A stretch of 64,000 nucleotides of DNA from Hemicordylus capensis. Taxonomy: Eukaryota > Chordata > Lepidosauria > Squamata > Cordylidae. The DNA is taken from contig NC_069659.1 in NCBI RefSeq assembly GCF_027244095.1, positions 359,471,250 to 359,535,249 on the forward strand, read 5' to 3'. A program made the translations under genes and the position numbers. Positions 53,486 to 64,000 of this stretch are shown piece after piece; the first letter of the stretch is position 1, and every line of letters begins with the position of its first letter. The notes beneath the pieces were generated by a model. The model was given only the letters and a program-made list of their open reading frames with translations, made no database searches and was not told the DNA's origin.

Positions 53486-54259
53486 TTGTGACAGGAAGGG
53501 GCAGATTACCATGACTTCTTAGTCTGGCAGGGGCTGGTTTTGGCCCTGGCAGAACTTGGCAGGGGGTGCGCTCTCTCGCTCTCTCCCTCCCTCCCCATCC
53601 CCCCCCCCCCCCGGCAGTCTGCCATTCAAATGCAAAGCAGAGCTGGCAGGGGGAAAGAGCCAGGAAGAGAGCAGCAGAGTAGGGGTGTGGGGGGCTTCAC
53701 CCAAGGAAAGCTCTTCAAGAAACCTGCACAGCTGCTGCTGTGCTTGCATGCAAAGCGTGGGAAGCAGGCTGCACGCGCAGCTCCTGAGCAGGGTTGATGT
53801 CCTGATCACGGGCTGGACCTGCTCTGTCTGGCGCCTGCAAAGCAGAAAGGCTGCCTGCTGCGCATGCTCAGCAGCCAGAGTCCACCACGAGACTCCTTCT
53901 GCAGCTCAGAGGCAAGACCTTGACAGACATGCTGCACATGGGGACCCTTCTGGGAACGGGTCCTGTTTCCTCCCAAGCTGCATGGATGGGGGGGGGGGAC
54001 ATATCAGGGGCCCTTTGCAGTTTTTCCATGGTCGGGGCTGCACTTCAGCCGTGCAAAGTCTCTTAGCCCCGAGATCAGGGACTGTCTTTAGCCGGACGAG
54101 GAGAAGAGACAGGGTGGAGTGAAGATTTGGGAAGGGCTGGAGAAGGAGCCAGCCTGCCATAAAGAGGGAGTTGTATTCGCTGCAGAAGCCTGCTGGCCAG
54201 ACAGCTAATGGCTCCTTGCTGGCTGAGGGATACAGGTACACACACGCATGCACCACTGT

Positions 54260-54465
54260 AAGAGATTCAGGGGATGGGGCCGCTCTGGGAGGAGCACCCG
54301 CCTGCCTGCTTGCAGAAGTTCCCTTCCCACGTTCCTTCCCTGGCAGCAGCATCTCCAAGACAGGGCTGGGGGAGCCTGTAGTGCAGCCTTGGAGAAGCCG
54401 CTGCTGCCAGTCTGGGTAGACAACATTGACTCGGTAGTCTATGGCAGCTGCCTATGCTCTCAAAG
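54260..54465 (+). mobile_element. 5S-type SINE body and tail
   Basis: 'ggggatggggccgctctggg', 'ttccctggcagcagcatctc', 'cttggagaagccgctgctgc', 'tctgggtagacaacattgac': same body and tail as 52861-53485 without the 5S head. A further decayed tail is at about 54610-54690. Bases 53486-54259 and 54691-55190 contain C/T- and A-rich runs but no gene I can support. Confidence 0.65.
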
Positions 54466-55194
54466 ATCCCTCCCCCACACTCTTGAGCCCTTAAGCATCT
54501 CCAGAGCTGCCTTCATGACAAGTCACTGGGAGGGTATCCTGGGGGGCCATCCAGGCCAGTCCCAGAGGACTGGCAGCAGCCAAAGATCCTTGCCCCCCAG
54601 GCCCTGAGACTGTGACATGCTGCTGCCAGCTGAGTAGACAATACGCAGCGAAAGGGACCAAGGACCTGACTTGGTAGAAGGAACGTGCCTGCCATTGCTT
54701 GACTTTAAAAAAAGAACCACAACAAAAGAGCCTCAGAATAACGTGCAACCCTTCATAGAATAATTGGAGCAGAGTGCAAAGCACGATACAGAGAAGGAGA
54801 GGTCATTTTTTAAAAAATCATGCGCTCTCCCTTTGCACCCGCCCCCCACTTGGTGCCTTCATTCCTGGGGGCTCCATTCTGCAGTGGAGTGGGGGGGGGG
54901 TTGGAAGCTGCCAGGCTATTCAAACCAACACGGAGGCTTCAGGGTGGGCCACTGGGCATGCAGCCAGATTGAAAATCCGAAAGATAGCCAAAACAAGACA
55001 AATAAAGCCAAAAAAAAAAAAAAGCCAGAATGGGGGTGAGCTCCTCTGTTCTCTTCTTTGTTCAACTTTGAGCACGGCAGGAAAAAAAGAGGGAGAGGCG
55101 CGAGACACTTGGAGTTGCTCTGTGTCTCTGTGTGTCACGATGACAAGATGATGACGTCAGGGAGGCACTCTGAGACATGATGCACGTGGTGACT

Positions 55195-55392
55195 TAAAAA
55201 AAAGTGGTCTGGCTTATTTGGCTTTTTCATGGCCTAGTGAAAAAAGCCAGAAATGTGCCAGTTTGGCTTATTTGGATTTTCATGGCTGGTGAAAAAGCCA
55301 GAAATAAGCCGAATGGCCAAACCATGTTTTTTAAGCCAAACAACTTTGAGATAGACCAGTTTGGCTTAAAATTAGCCAATCTGCCACACATG
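55195..55392. repeat. Short inverted/direct repeat around 'tggcttatttgg'
   Basis: 'gtctggcttatttggctttt' and 'agtttggcttatttggattt' alternate with 'gtgaaaaaagccagaaatg' and 'gtgaaaaagccagaaataag', forming foldback arms. It may be a small MITE. Confidence 0.5.
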
Positions 55393-55404
55393 TTCAGTAG
55401 GCCG

Positions 55405-55720
55405 CTATTGCGCCTGCGCACTGCTTGGCTTCGGGCGGGAAATCCTGGAGGGCGCAAGGCATGCTTTGGCCGGTGGCGGCGCTGCTCAGGTTTTGAGGGC
55501 ACTTGTTCTTCCCTGGCGGCGCGCCGGCAACAGCCTCGCTAGAAGCCACTCTGCTACACTTCTAGTTCCCTCTTGTCACTTCCGTAGCGTTACATCCCGT
55601 CACTTCCGCCAGAGGCCAGACGCAGCAACGCAAGCCGCTCTATACTTGCGCTTCCTTTTCATCACTTCCACGAGGAACCAGTAGTTGAGCATCTGTGTTT
55701 CCAGTTCGGTGTTCACGGCT
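55405..55720. promoter_or_regulatory. Housekeeping-type CpG promoter with NRF1, E2F and ETS-like sites
   Basis: In order: an NRF1-like 'tgcgcctgcgca' (near 55411), an E2F-like 'gggcgggaaat' (near 55434), and ETS-like 'cacttccg' or 'cacttcca' sites near 55577, 55601 and 55665. CpG content is far above the surroundings. No convincing exon follows on either strand before the minisatellite begins at 56063, apart from a plain GC-rich stretch at 55740-56060. Confidence 0.5.
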
Positions 55721-56062
55721 TCCTGTGCCACAGGCAACTATGGAGACTGAGAGTCCCTGCCTGGCCTAGGCAGGGACTGCCCCTTGCTTAGGCCAAACAG
55801 CCGGAGGCCTGCCTCCCTCCCTTCCCCCGTTTCTAGGGGGCTGCCCAGGCCGGGCCCGCAGCTGTCTCCACTCTGCAAGCTGGGCAGTTCTGGGGCCCCG
55901 AAAAAGACCAGGGGGGATTCCCCCATCCCTTGCTCTGGAGCAGGGTGCTAGAGCCCCGCAGGGGCGCCTGCAACAGCAGCTCCTGCAGCACCCACTCTGG
56001 CTGTGTTTGCTGAGCATGAGCTGCCTCCACAGAGCTGCTTTCGGTGATGGTGGGGAGGGGGA

Positions 56063-59000
56063 GGAAGTCCCCGTCCCTAACAAACAGGAAGTCCCAATCC
56101 CTAACAAACAGGAAGTCCCTGTCCCGAACAAATAGGAAGTCCCAGTCCCATACAAACAGGACGTCCCCTTCTCTAACAAACAGAAAGTCCCATGCCCTAT
56201 CAAACAGGAAGTCCAAGTCCCTAACAAAAAGGACGTCCCCGTCCCTGACAAACAGGAAGTCCCATTTCCTGACAAACAGGAAGTCCCATTCCCTGACAAA
56301 CAGGAAGTCACTTTCCATAAGAAACAGGAAGTCCCAGTCCCTAACAAACAGGAAGTCCCAGTCCCATACAAACAGGAAGTCCCCATTTCTAACAAACAGG
56401 AAGTCCCATGCCCTATCAAACAGGAAGTCCAAGTCCCTAACAAACAGGAAGTCCCCGTCCCTGACAAACAGGAAGTCCCATTCCCTGACAAACAGGAAGT
56501 CCCATTCCCTAACAAACAGGAAGTCCCCTTCCCTCAGAAACAGTAGGTCCCCGTCCCTCAGAAACAGGAAGTACACATCCCAAACAAACAGAAAGTCCCA
56601 GTTCCTAATATACAGGAAGTCCCCATCCCGAACAAATAGGAAGTCCCCAACCCTAACAAACAGGAAGTCCCTATAACTAACAAAAAGGAAGTCCCCATCC
56701 CTAACAAACAGGAAGTCCCTGTCCCTGACAAACAGGAACTCCCTGTCCCTGACAAAAAGGAAGTCCCATTCCCTGACAAACAGGAAGTCCCAGTACCTAA
56801 AAAACAGGAAGTCCCTGTCACTAAAAAACAGGAAGTTCCAGTCCCTAACAAACAGGCAGTCCCAGTCCCTAACAAACAGGAAGTCCCCATCCTTTATAAA
56901 CAGGAAGTCCCAATCACTAACAAACAGGAAGTCCCCGTCGATAACAAACAGGAAGTCCCTGTCCCTGACAAATAGGAAGTCCCATTCCCTAACAAACAGG
57001 AAGTCCCTGTCCCTGACAAACAGGAAGTCCCTGTCCCTGACAAACAGGAAGTACCAGTACCTAACAAACAGGAAGTCCCCATCCTTTATAAACAGGAAGT
57101 CCCCTTCCCTCAGAAACAGGAGGTCCCCGTCCCTCAGAAACAGGAAGTCCCCATGCCCTTACAAACAGGAAGTCTAAGTCCCTAACAAACAGGAAGTCCC
57201 CATCCCTAACAAACAGGAAGTCCCTGTCCCTAACCAACAGGAAGTCCCCATCCCTAACAAACAGGAAGTCCCCATCCCGAACAAACAGGAAGTCCCAATC
57301 CCTAACAAACAGGAAGTCCCCATTCCTAACAAACAGGAAGTCCCTGTCCCTGACAAACAGGAAGTACCAGTACCTGACAAACAGGAAGTCCCCATCCCTA
57401 ACAAACAGGAAGTCCCCATCCCTAACACACAGGAAGTCCCCATCCCGAACAAACAGGAAGTCCCAATCACTAACAAACAGGAAGCCCCCATCCCTAACAA
57501 ACAGGAAGTCCCCGTCCCTGACAAACAGGAAGTCCCATACCCTAACAAACAGGAAGTCCCCATCCCTAACAAACAGGAAGTCCAGGTCCCTGACAAACAG
57601 GAAGTTCCTGTCCCTGACAAACAGGAAGTACCAGTACCTAACAAACAGTTAGTCCCCATCCCTAACAAACAGGAAGTCCCCATCCCTAACAAACAGGAAG
57701 TCCCCATCCCTAACATACAGGAAGTCCCAATAACTAACAAACAGGAAGTCCCCGTCCCTAACAAACAGGAAGTCCCAATCACTAACAAACAGGAAGTCCC
57801 CATCAATAACAAACAGGGAGTCCAATGCCATAACAAACAGGAAGTCAAAGTCCCTAAGAAACAGAAAGTCCTCATCCCTAACAAACAGGAAGTCCCATTC
57901 ACTGACAAACAGGAATTCCTATTCCCTGACAAACAGGAAGTCACTTTCCATATGAAACAGGAATTTCCAGTCCCTAACTAACAGGAAGTCCCAGTCCCAT
58001 ACAAACAGGAACTCCCCATTTCTAACAAACAGGAAGTCCCATGCCCTATCAAACAGGAAGTCCAAGTCCCTAACAAACAGGAAGTCCCCGTCCCTGACAA
58101 ACAGGAAGTCCCATTCCCTGACAAACAGGAAGTCCCATTCCCTAACAAACAGGAAGTCCCCTTCGCTCAGAAACAATAGGTCCCTGTCCCACAGAAACAG
58201 GAACTCCACATCCGAAACAAACAGGAAGTCCCAGTTCCTAATATACAGGAAGTCCCCATCCCGAAAAAATAGGAAGTCCCCATCCCTAACAAACAGGAAG
58301 TCCCTATAACTAACAAACAGGAAGTCCGCATCCCTAACAAACAGGAAGTCCCAGTCCCTGACAAACAGGAACTCCCTGTCCCTGACAAACAGGAAGTCCC
58401 ATTCCCTGACAAACAGGAAGTCCCAGTACCTAAAAAACAGGAAGTCCCTGTCACTAAAAAACAGGAAGTTCCAGTCCCTAACAAACAGGCAGTCCCAGTC
58501 CCTAACAAACAGGAAGTCCCCATCCTTTATAAACAGGAAGTCCCCTTCCCTCAGAAACAGGAGGTCCCCGTCCCTCAGAAACAGGAAGTCCCCATGCCCT
58601 GACAAACAGGAAGTCTAAGTCCCTAACAAACAGGAAGTCCCCATCCCTAACAAACAGGAAGTCCCTGTCCCTGACAAACAGGAAGTCCCAGTCCATAACA
58701 TACAGGACGTCCCCATCCCAAACAAACAGGAAGTGCACGTCCCTAACCAACAGGAAGTCCCCATCCCTAACAAACAGGAAGTCCCCATTCCGAACAAACA
58801 GGAAGTCCCAATCCCTAACAAACAGGAAGTCCCCATTCCTAACAAACAGGAAGTCCCTGTACTTAAAAACTGGAAGTACCAGTACCTAACAAACAGGATG
58901 TCCCGATCCCTAACAAACAGGAAGTCCCCATCCCGAACAAACAGGAAGTACCCATCGCGAACAAACAGGAAGTCCCAATCACTAACAAACAGGAAGTCCC

Positions 59001-62000
59001 CGTCGATAACAAACAGGAAGTCCCTGTCCCTGACAAACAGGAAGTCCCATTCCCTAACAAACAGGAAGTCCCCATCCCTAACAAACAGGAAGTCCCCGTC
59101 CCTGACAAACAGGAAGTCCCTGTCCCTGACAAACAGGAAGTACCAGTAACTAACAAAGAGGAAGTCCCCATTCCAAAAAAATAGGAAGTCCCATCCCTAA
59201 CAAACAGGAAGTCCCTATAACTAACAAACAGGAAGTCCCCATCCCTAACAAACAGGAAGTCCCTGTCCCTGACAAACAGGAACTGCCTGTCCCTGACAAA
59301 CAGGAAGTCCCTGTCCCTGACAAAGAGGAAGTACCAGTACCTAACAAACAGGAAGTCCCCATCCCTAACAAACAGGAAGTCCCCATCCCGAACAAACAGG
59401 AAGTCCCCTTCCCTCAGAAACAGGAGGTCCCCGTCCCTCAGAAACAGGAAGTCCCCATGCCCTAACAAACAGGAAGTCTAAGTCCCTAACAAACAGGAAG
59501 TCCCCATACCTAACAAACAGGAAGTCCCTGTCCCTGACAAACAGGAAGTCCCAGTCCCTAACATACAGGAAGTCCCCATCCCAAACAAACAGGAAGTCCA
59601 CGTCACTAACCAACAGGAAGTCCCCATCCCTAACAAACAGGAAGTCCCCATCCCGAACAAACAGGAAGTCCCAATCCCTAACAAACAGGAAGTCCCCATT
59701 CCTAACAAACAGGAAGTCCCTGTCCCTAACAAACTGGAAGTACCAGTACCTAACAAACAGGATGTCCCGATCCCTAACAAACAGGAAGTACCCATCCCAA
59801 ACAAACAGGAAGTCCCAATCACTAACAAACAGGAAGTCCCCGTCAATAACAAACAGGAAGTCCCTGTCCCTGACAAACAGGAAGTCCCATTCCCTAACAA
59901 ACAGGAAGTCCCCATCCCTAACAAACAGGAAGTCCCAGTCCCTGACAAACAGAAAGTACCAGTACCTAACAAACAGGAAGTCCCCATCCTTTATAAACAG
60001 GAAGTCCCCTTCCCTCAGAAACAGGAGGTTCCCGTCCCTCAGACACAGGAAGTCCCCATGCCCTTACAAACAGGAAGTCTAAGTCCCTAACAAAAAGGAA
60101 GTCCCCATCCCTAACAAACAAGAAGTCCCTGTCCCTGACAAACAGGAAGTCCCAGTCCCTAACATACAGCAAGTCCCCATCCCAAACAAACAGGAAGTCC
60201 ATGTCCCTAACCAACAGGAAGTCCCCATCCCTAACAAACAGGAAGTCCCCATCCCGAACAAACAGGAAGTCCCAATCCCTAACAAACAGGAAGTCCCCAT
60301 TCCTAACAAACAGGAAGTCCCTGTCCCTGACAAACAGGAAGTACCAGTACCTAACAAATAGGAAGTCCCCATCCCTAGCAAACAGGAAGTCCCCATCCCT
60401 AACACACAGGAAGTCCCCATCCCGAACAAACAGGAAGTCCCAATCACTAACAAACAGGAAGCCCCCATCCCTAACAAACAGGAAGTCCCCGTCTGTGACA
60501 AACAGGAAGTCCCCATCCCAAACAAACAGGAAGTACCAGTACCTAACAAACAGGAAATCCCCATCCCGAACAAACAGGAAGTCCCAATCCCTAGAAAACA
60601 GGAAGTCCCCATTCCTAACAAACAGGAAGTCCCTGCCCCTGACAAACAGGAAGTACCAGTACCTAACAAATAGGAAGTCCCCATCCCTAACAAACAGGAA
60701 GTCCCCATCCCTAACAAACAGGAAGTCCCAATCCCTAACAAACAGGAAGTCCCTGTCCCGAACAAACAGGAAGTCCCAGTCCCATACAAACAGGACGTCC
60801 CCTTCTCTAACAAAAAAGGAAGTCCCATACCCTATCAAACAGGAAGTCCAAGTCCCTAGCAAAAAGGACGTCCCCGTCCCTGACAAACAGGAAGTCCCAT
60901 TCCCTGACAAACAGGAAGTCACTTTCCATAAGAAACAGGAAGTTCCAGTCCCTAACAAACAGGAAGTCCCAGTCCCATACAAACAGGAAGTCCCCATTTC
61001 TAACAAACAGGAAGTCCCATGCCCTATCAAACAGGAAGTCCAAGTCCCTAACAAACAGGAAGTCCCCGTCCCTGACAAACAGAAAGTCCCATTCACTGAC
61101 AAACAGGAAGCCCCATTCCCTAACAAACAGGAAGTCCCCTTCCCTCAGAAACAGTAGGTCCCCGTCCCTCAGAAACAGGAACTCCACATCCGAAACAAAC
61201 AGGAAGTCCCAGTTCCTAATATACAGGAAGCCCCCATCCCGAAAAAATAGGAAGTCCCCATCCCTAACAAACAGGAAGTCCCTATAACTAACAAACAGGA
61301 AGTCCCCATCCCTAACAAACAGGAAGTCCCAGTCCCTGACAAACAGGAAGTCCCTGTCCCTGACAAACAGGAAGTCCCATTCCCTGACAAACAGGAAGTC
61401 CCAGTACCTAAAAAACAGGAAGTCCCTGTCACTAAAAAACAGGAAGTTCCAGTCCCTAACAAACAGGCAGTCCCAGTCCCTAACAAACAGGAAGTCCCCA
61501 TCCTTTATAAACAGGAAGTCCCCTTCCATCAGAAACAGGAGGTCCCCGTCCCTCAGAAACAGGAAGTCCCCATGCCCTGACAAACAGGAAGTCTAAGTCC
61601 CTAACAAACAGGAAGTCCCCATCCCTAACAAACAGGAAGTCCCTGTCCCTGACAAACAGGAAGTCCCAGTCCATAACATACAGGAAGTCCCCATCAGAAA
61701 CAAACAGGAAGTCCACGTCCCTAACCAACAGGAAGTCCCCATCCCTAACAAACAGGAAGTCCCCATTCCGAACAAACAGGAAGTCCCAATCCCTAACAAA
61801 CAGGAAGTCTCAATTCCTAACAAACAGGAAGTCCCTATAACTAACAAACAGGAAGTCCCCATCCCTAACAAACAGGAAGTCCCTGTCCCTGACAAACAGG
61901 AACTGCCTGTCCCTGACAAACAGAAAGTCCCTGTCCCTGACAAACAGGAAGTACCAGTACCTAACAAACAGGAAGTCCCCATCCCTAACAAACAGGAAGT

Positions 62001-64000
62001 CCCCATCCCGAACAAACAGGAAGTCCCCATCCCGAACAAACAGGAAGTCCCAATCACTAACAAACAGGAAGTCCCCGTCGATAACAAAAAGGAAGTCCCT
62101 GTCCCTGACAAACAGGAAGTTCCATTCCCTAACAAACAGGAAGTCCCCATCCCTAACAAACAGGAAGTCCCCGTCCCTGACAAACAGGAAGTCCCTGTCC
62201 CTGACAAACAGGAAGTACCAGTACCTAACAAAGAGGAAGTCCCCATTCCAAAAAAATAGGAAGTACCATCCCTAACAAACAGGAAGTCCCTATAACTAAC
62301 AAACAGGAAGTCCCCATCCCTAACAAACAGGAAGTCCCTGTCCCTGACAAACAGGAACTGCCTGTCCCTGACAAACAGGAAGTCCCTGTCCCTGACAAAG
62401 AGGAAGTACCAGTACCTAACAAACAGGAAGTCCCATTCCCTAACAAACAGGAAGTCCCCATCCCTAACAAACAGGAAGTCCCCGTCCCTGACAAACAGGA
62501 AGTCCCTGTCCGTGACAAACAGGAAGTACCAGTACCTAACAAACAGGAAGTCCCCATCCATAACAAACAGGAAGTCCCAATCCCTAACAAACAGGAAGTC
62601 CCCATTCCTAACAAACAGGAAGTCCCTGTCCCTAACAAACTGGAAGTACCAGTACCTAACAAACAGGATGTCCCGATCCCTAACAAACAGGAAGTCCCCA
62701 TCCCTAACAAACAGGAAGTACCCATCCCAAACAAACAGGAAGTCCCAATCACTAACAAACAGGAAGCCCCCATCCCTAACAAACAGGAAGTCCCTGTCCC
62801 TGACAAACAGGAAGTCCCATTCCCTAACAAACAGGAAGTCCCCATCCCTAACAAACAGGAAGTCCCAGTCCCTGACAAACAGAAAGTACCAGTACCTAAC
62901 AAACAGGAAGTCCCCATCCTTTATAAACAGGAAGTCCCCTTCCCTCAGAAACAGGAGGTTCCCGTCCCTCAGACACAGGAAGTCCCCATGCCCTTACAAA
63001 CAGGAAGTCTAAGTCCCTAACAAAAAGGAAGTCCCCATCCCTAACAAACAAGAAGTCCCTGTCCCTGACAAACAGGAAGTCCCAGTCCCTAACATACAGC
63101 AAGTCCCCATCCCAAACAAACAGGAAGTCCATGTCCCTAACCAACAGGAAGTCCCCATCCCTAACAAACAGGAAGTCCCCATCCCGAACAAACAGGAAGT
63201 CCCAATCCCTAACAAACAGGAAGTCCCCATTCCTAACAAACAGGAAGTCCCTGTCCCTGACAAACAGGAAGTACCAGTACCTATCAAACAAGAAGTCCCC
63301 ATCCCTAGCAAACAGGAAGTCCCCATCCCTGACAAACAGGAAGTCCCAGTCCCTGACAAACAGGAAGTCCCAATCACTAACAAACAGGAAGCCCCCATCC
63401 CTAACAAACAGGAAGTCCCTGTCCCTGACAAACAGGAAGTCCCATTCCCTAACAAACAGGAAGTCCCATTCCCTAACAAACAGGAAGTCCCCATCCCTAA
63501 CAAACAGGAAGTCCCCGTCCCTGACAAACAGGAAGTCCCTGTCCCTGACAAACAGGAAGTACCAGTACCTAACAAACAGGAAGTCCCCATCCCTAACAAA
63601 CAGGAAGTCCCTATCCCTAACAAACAGGAAGTCCCCATCCCTAACAAACAGGAAGTCCCAATAACTAACAAACAGGAAGTCCCCATCCCTAACAAACAGG
63701 AAGTCCCCGTCCCTGAAAAACAGGAAGTCACATTCCCTGACAAACAGGAAGTCACTTTCCATAAGAAACAGGAAGTTCCAGTCCCTAAAAACAGGAAGTC
63801 CCAGTCCCATACAAACAGGAAGTCCCCATTTCTAACAAACAGGAAGTCCCATGCCCTATCAAACAGGAAGTCCAAGTCCCTAACAAGCAGGAAGTCCCCG
63901 TCCCTGACAAACAGGAAGTCCCATTCCCTCAGAAACAGTAGGTCCCCGTCCCTCAGAAACAGGAACTCCACATCCGAAACAAACAGGAAGTCCCAGTTCC
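56063..64000 (+). repeat. 7.9-kb array of a 24-bp minisatellite
   Basis: The unit is 'aacaggaagtccccatccct' plus 'aaca' with variants; about 330 units to the window end. Since 24 is a multiple of three, long frames stay open on both strands (8-residue periods such as [16 protein letters not shown] and DGDFLFVR), but no conserved start, codon bias or non-repeat domain supports a gene. Higher-order structure is visible: the marker 'agttcctaatatacagg' recurs at about 56600, 58225 and 61210, and 'tccataagaaacagg' or a close variant at about 56310, 57947, 60925 and 63757. A stretch near 59870-60350 reappears near 62800-63280 with shared rare variants (offset about 2930). Confidence 0.97.

Noticed and set aside
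56044-64000. Long open frames of 60-386 codons on both strands in the minisatellite
   Set aside because: The 24-bp unit is a multiple of three and mostly lacks stops in several frames at once, so open frames are automatic. No start context, non-repeat domain or single favoured frame.
56063-64000. CRISPR-like array
   Set aside because: The 24-bp repeats are contiguous with no unique spacers, and the DNA is vertebrate.

Overview
The window looks like squamate reptile (lizard or snake) nuclear DNA. The evidence is the repeat mix: many CR1 LINEs ending in the TTCTTATG octamer, an L2-type and an L1-type LINE, a BovB (RTE) LINE with a Sauria-type SINE sharing its tail, a 5S-rRNA-derived SINE, MIR-like tRNA SINEs and several non-autonomous hAT transposons with 8-bp target duplications. 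The species cannot be fixed by eye. Most of the longer open frames are LINE fragments or frames of a 24-bp minisatellite, not host genes.

Two host protein genes can be supported. At 2814-3041 (minus), in a CpG island, lies a single-exon 75-codon frame that resembles the NCBP2-AS2 microprotein, with its own poly(A) signal. From 23875 down to 8711 (minus) runs a five-exon trypsin-family gene. All exon phases fit (1, 2, 1, 0), all splice sites are canonical and the predicted product is 241 residues. The active site is dead: catalytic His57 is Gln and Ser195 is Val, while Asp102 is kept. All twelve trypsin cysteines remain and two extra ones appear. Its last intron (11.7 kb) is packed with transposons, including an L2 inserted in an L1.

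From 24 to 31 kb lie a BovB LINE and a Ty1/copia LTR fossil split by a 3.5-kb hAT element. From 31.9 to 44.9 kb is a subtelomere-like district: degenerate TTAGGG/TCAGGG/TGAGGG tracts alternate with 5'-truncated LINE 3' ends. Two of these LINEs are Tx1-like copies whose 3' ends abut the CCCTAA strand, arranged as LINE-telomere repeat-LINE-telomere repeat. One Tx1-like copy is split by a nearly full-length CR1 with an intact ORF1. From 45 to 51 kb there are diverged tandem duplications and a fossil of a small cysteine-rich secreted-peptide gene. From 51 to 55.4 kb there are SINE and LINE pieces. At 55.4-55.7 kb is a promoter-like CpG stretch (NRF1, E2F and ETS-like sites) with no recognisable gene.

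The last 7.9 kb (56063-64000) is one tandem array of a 24-bp unit, about 330 copies, running off the window. Each unit carries an ETS-like CAGGAAGT and usually a CCCTAA hexamer. A seven-copy outpost in the opposite orientation sits at 44694, against the 5' end of the split Tx1-like LINE. The most novel candidates are the telomere-repeat-associated Tx1-like LINE cluster with duplicated 3' junctions, and the two-site catalytically dead trypsin homologue.
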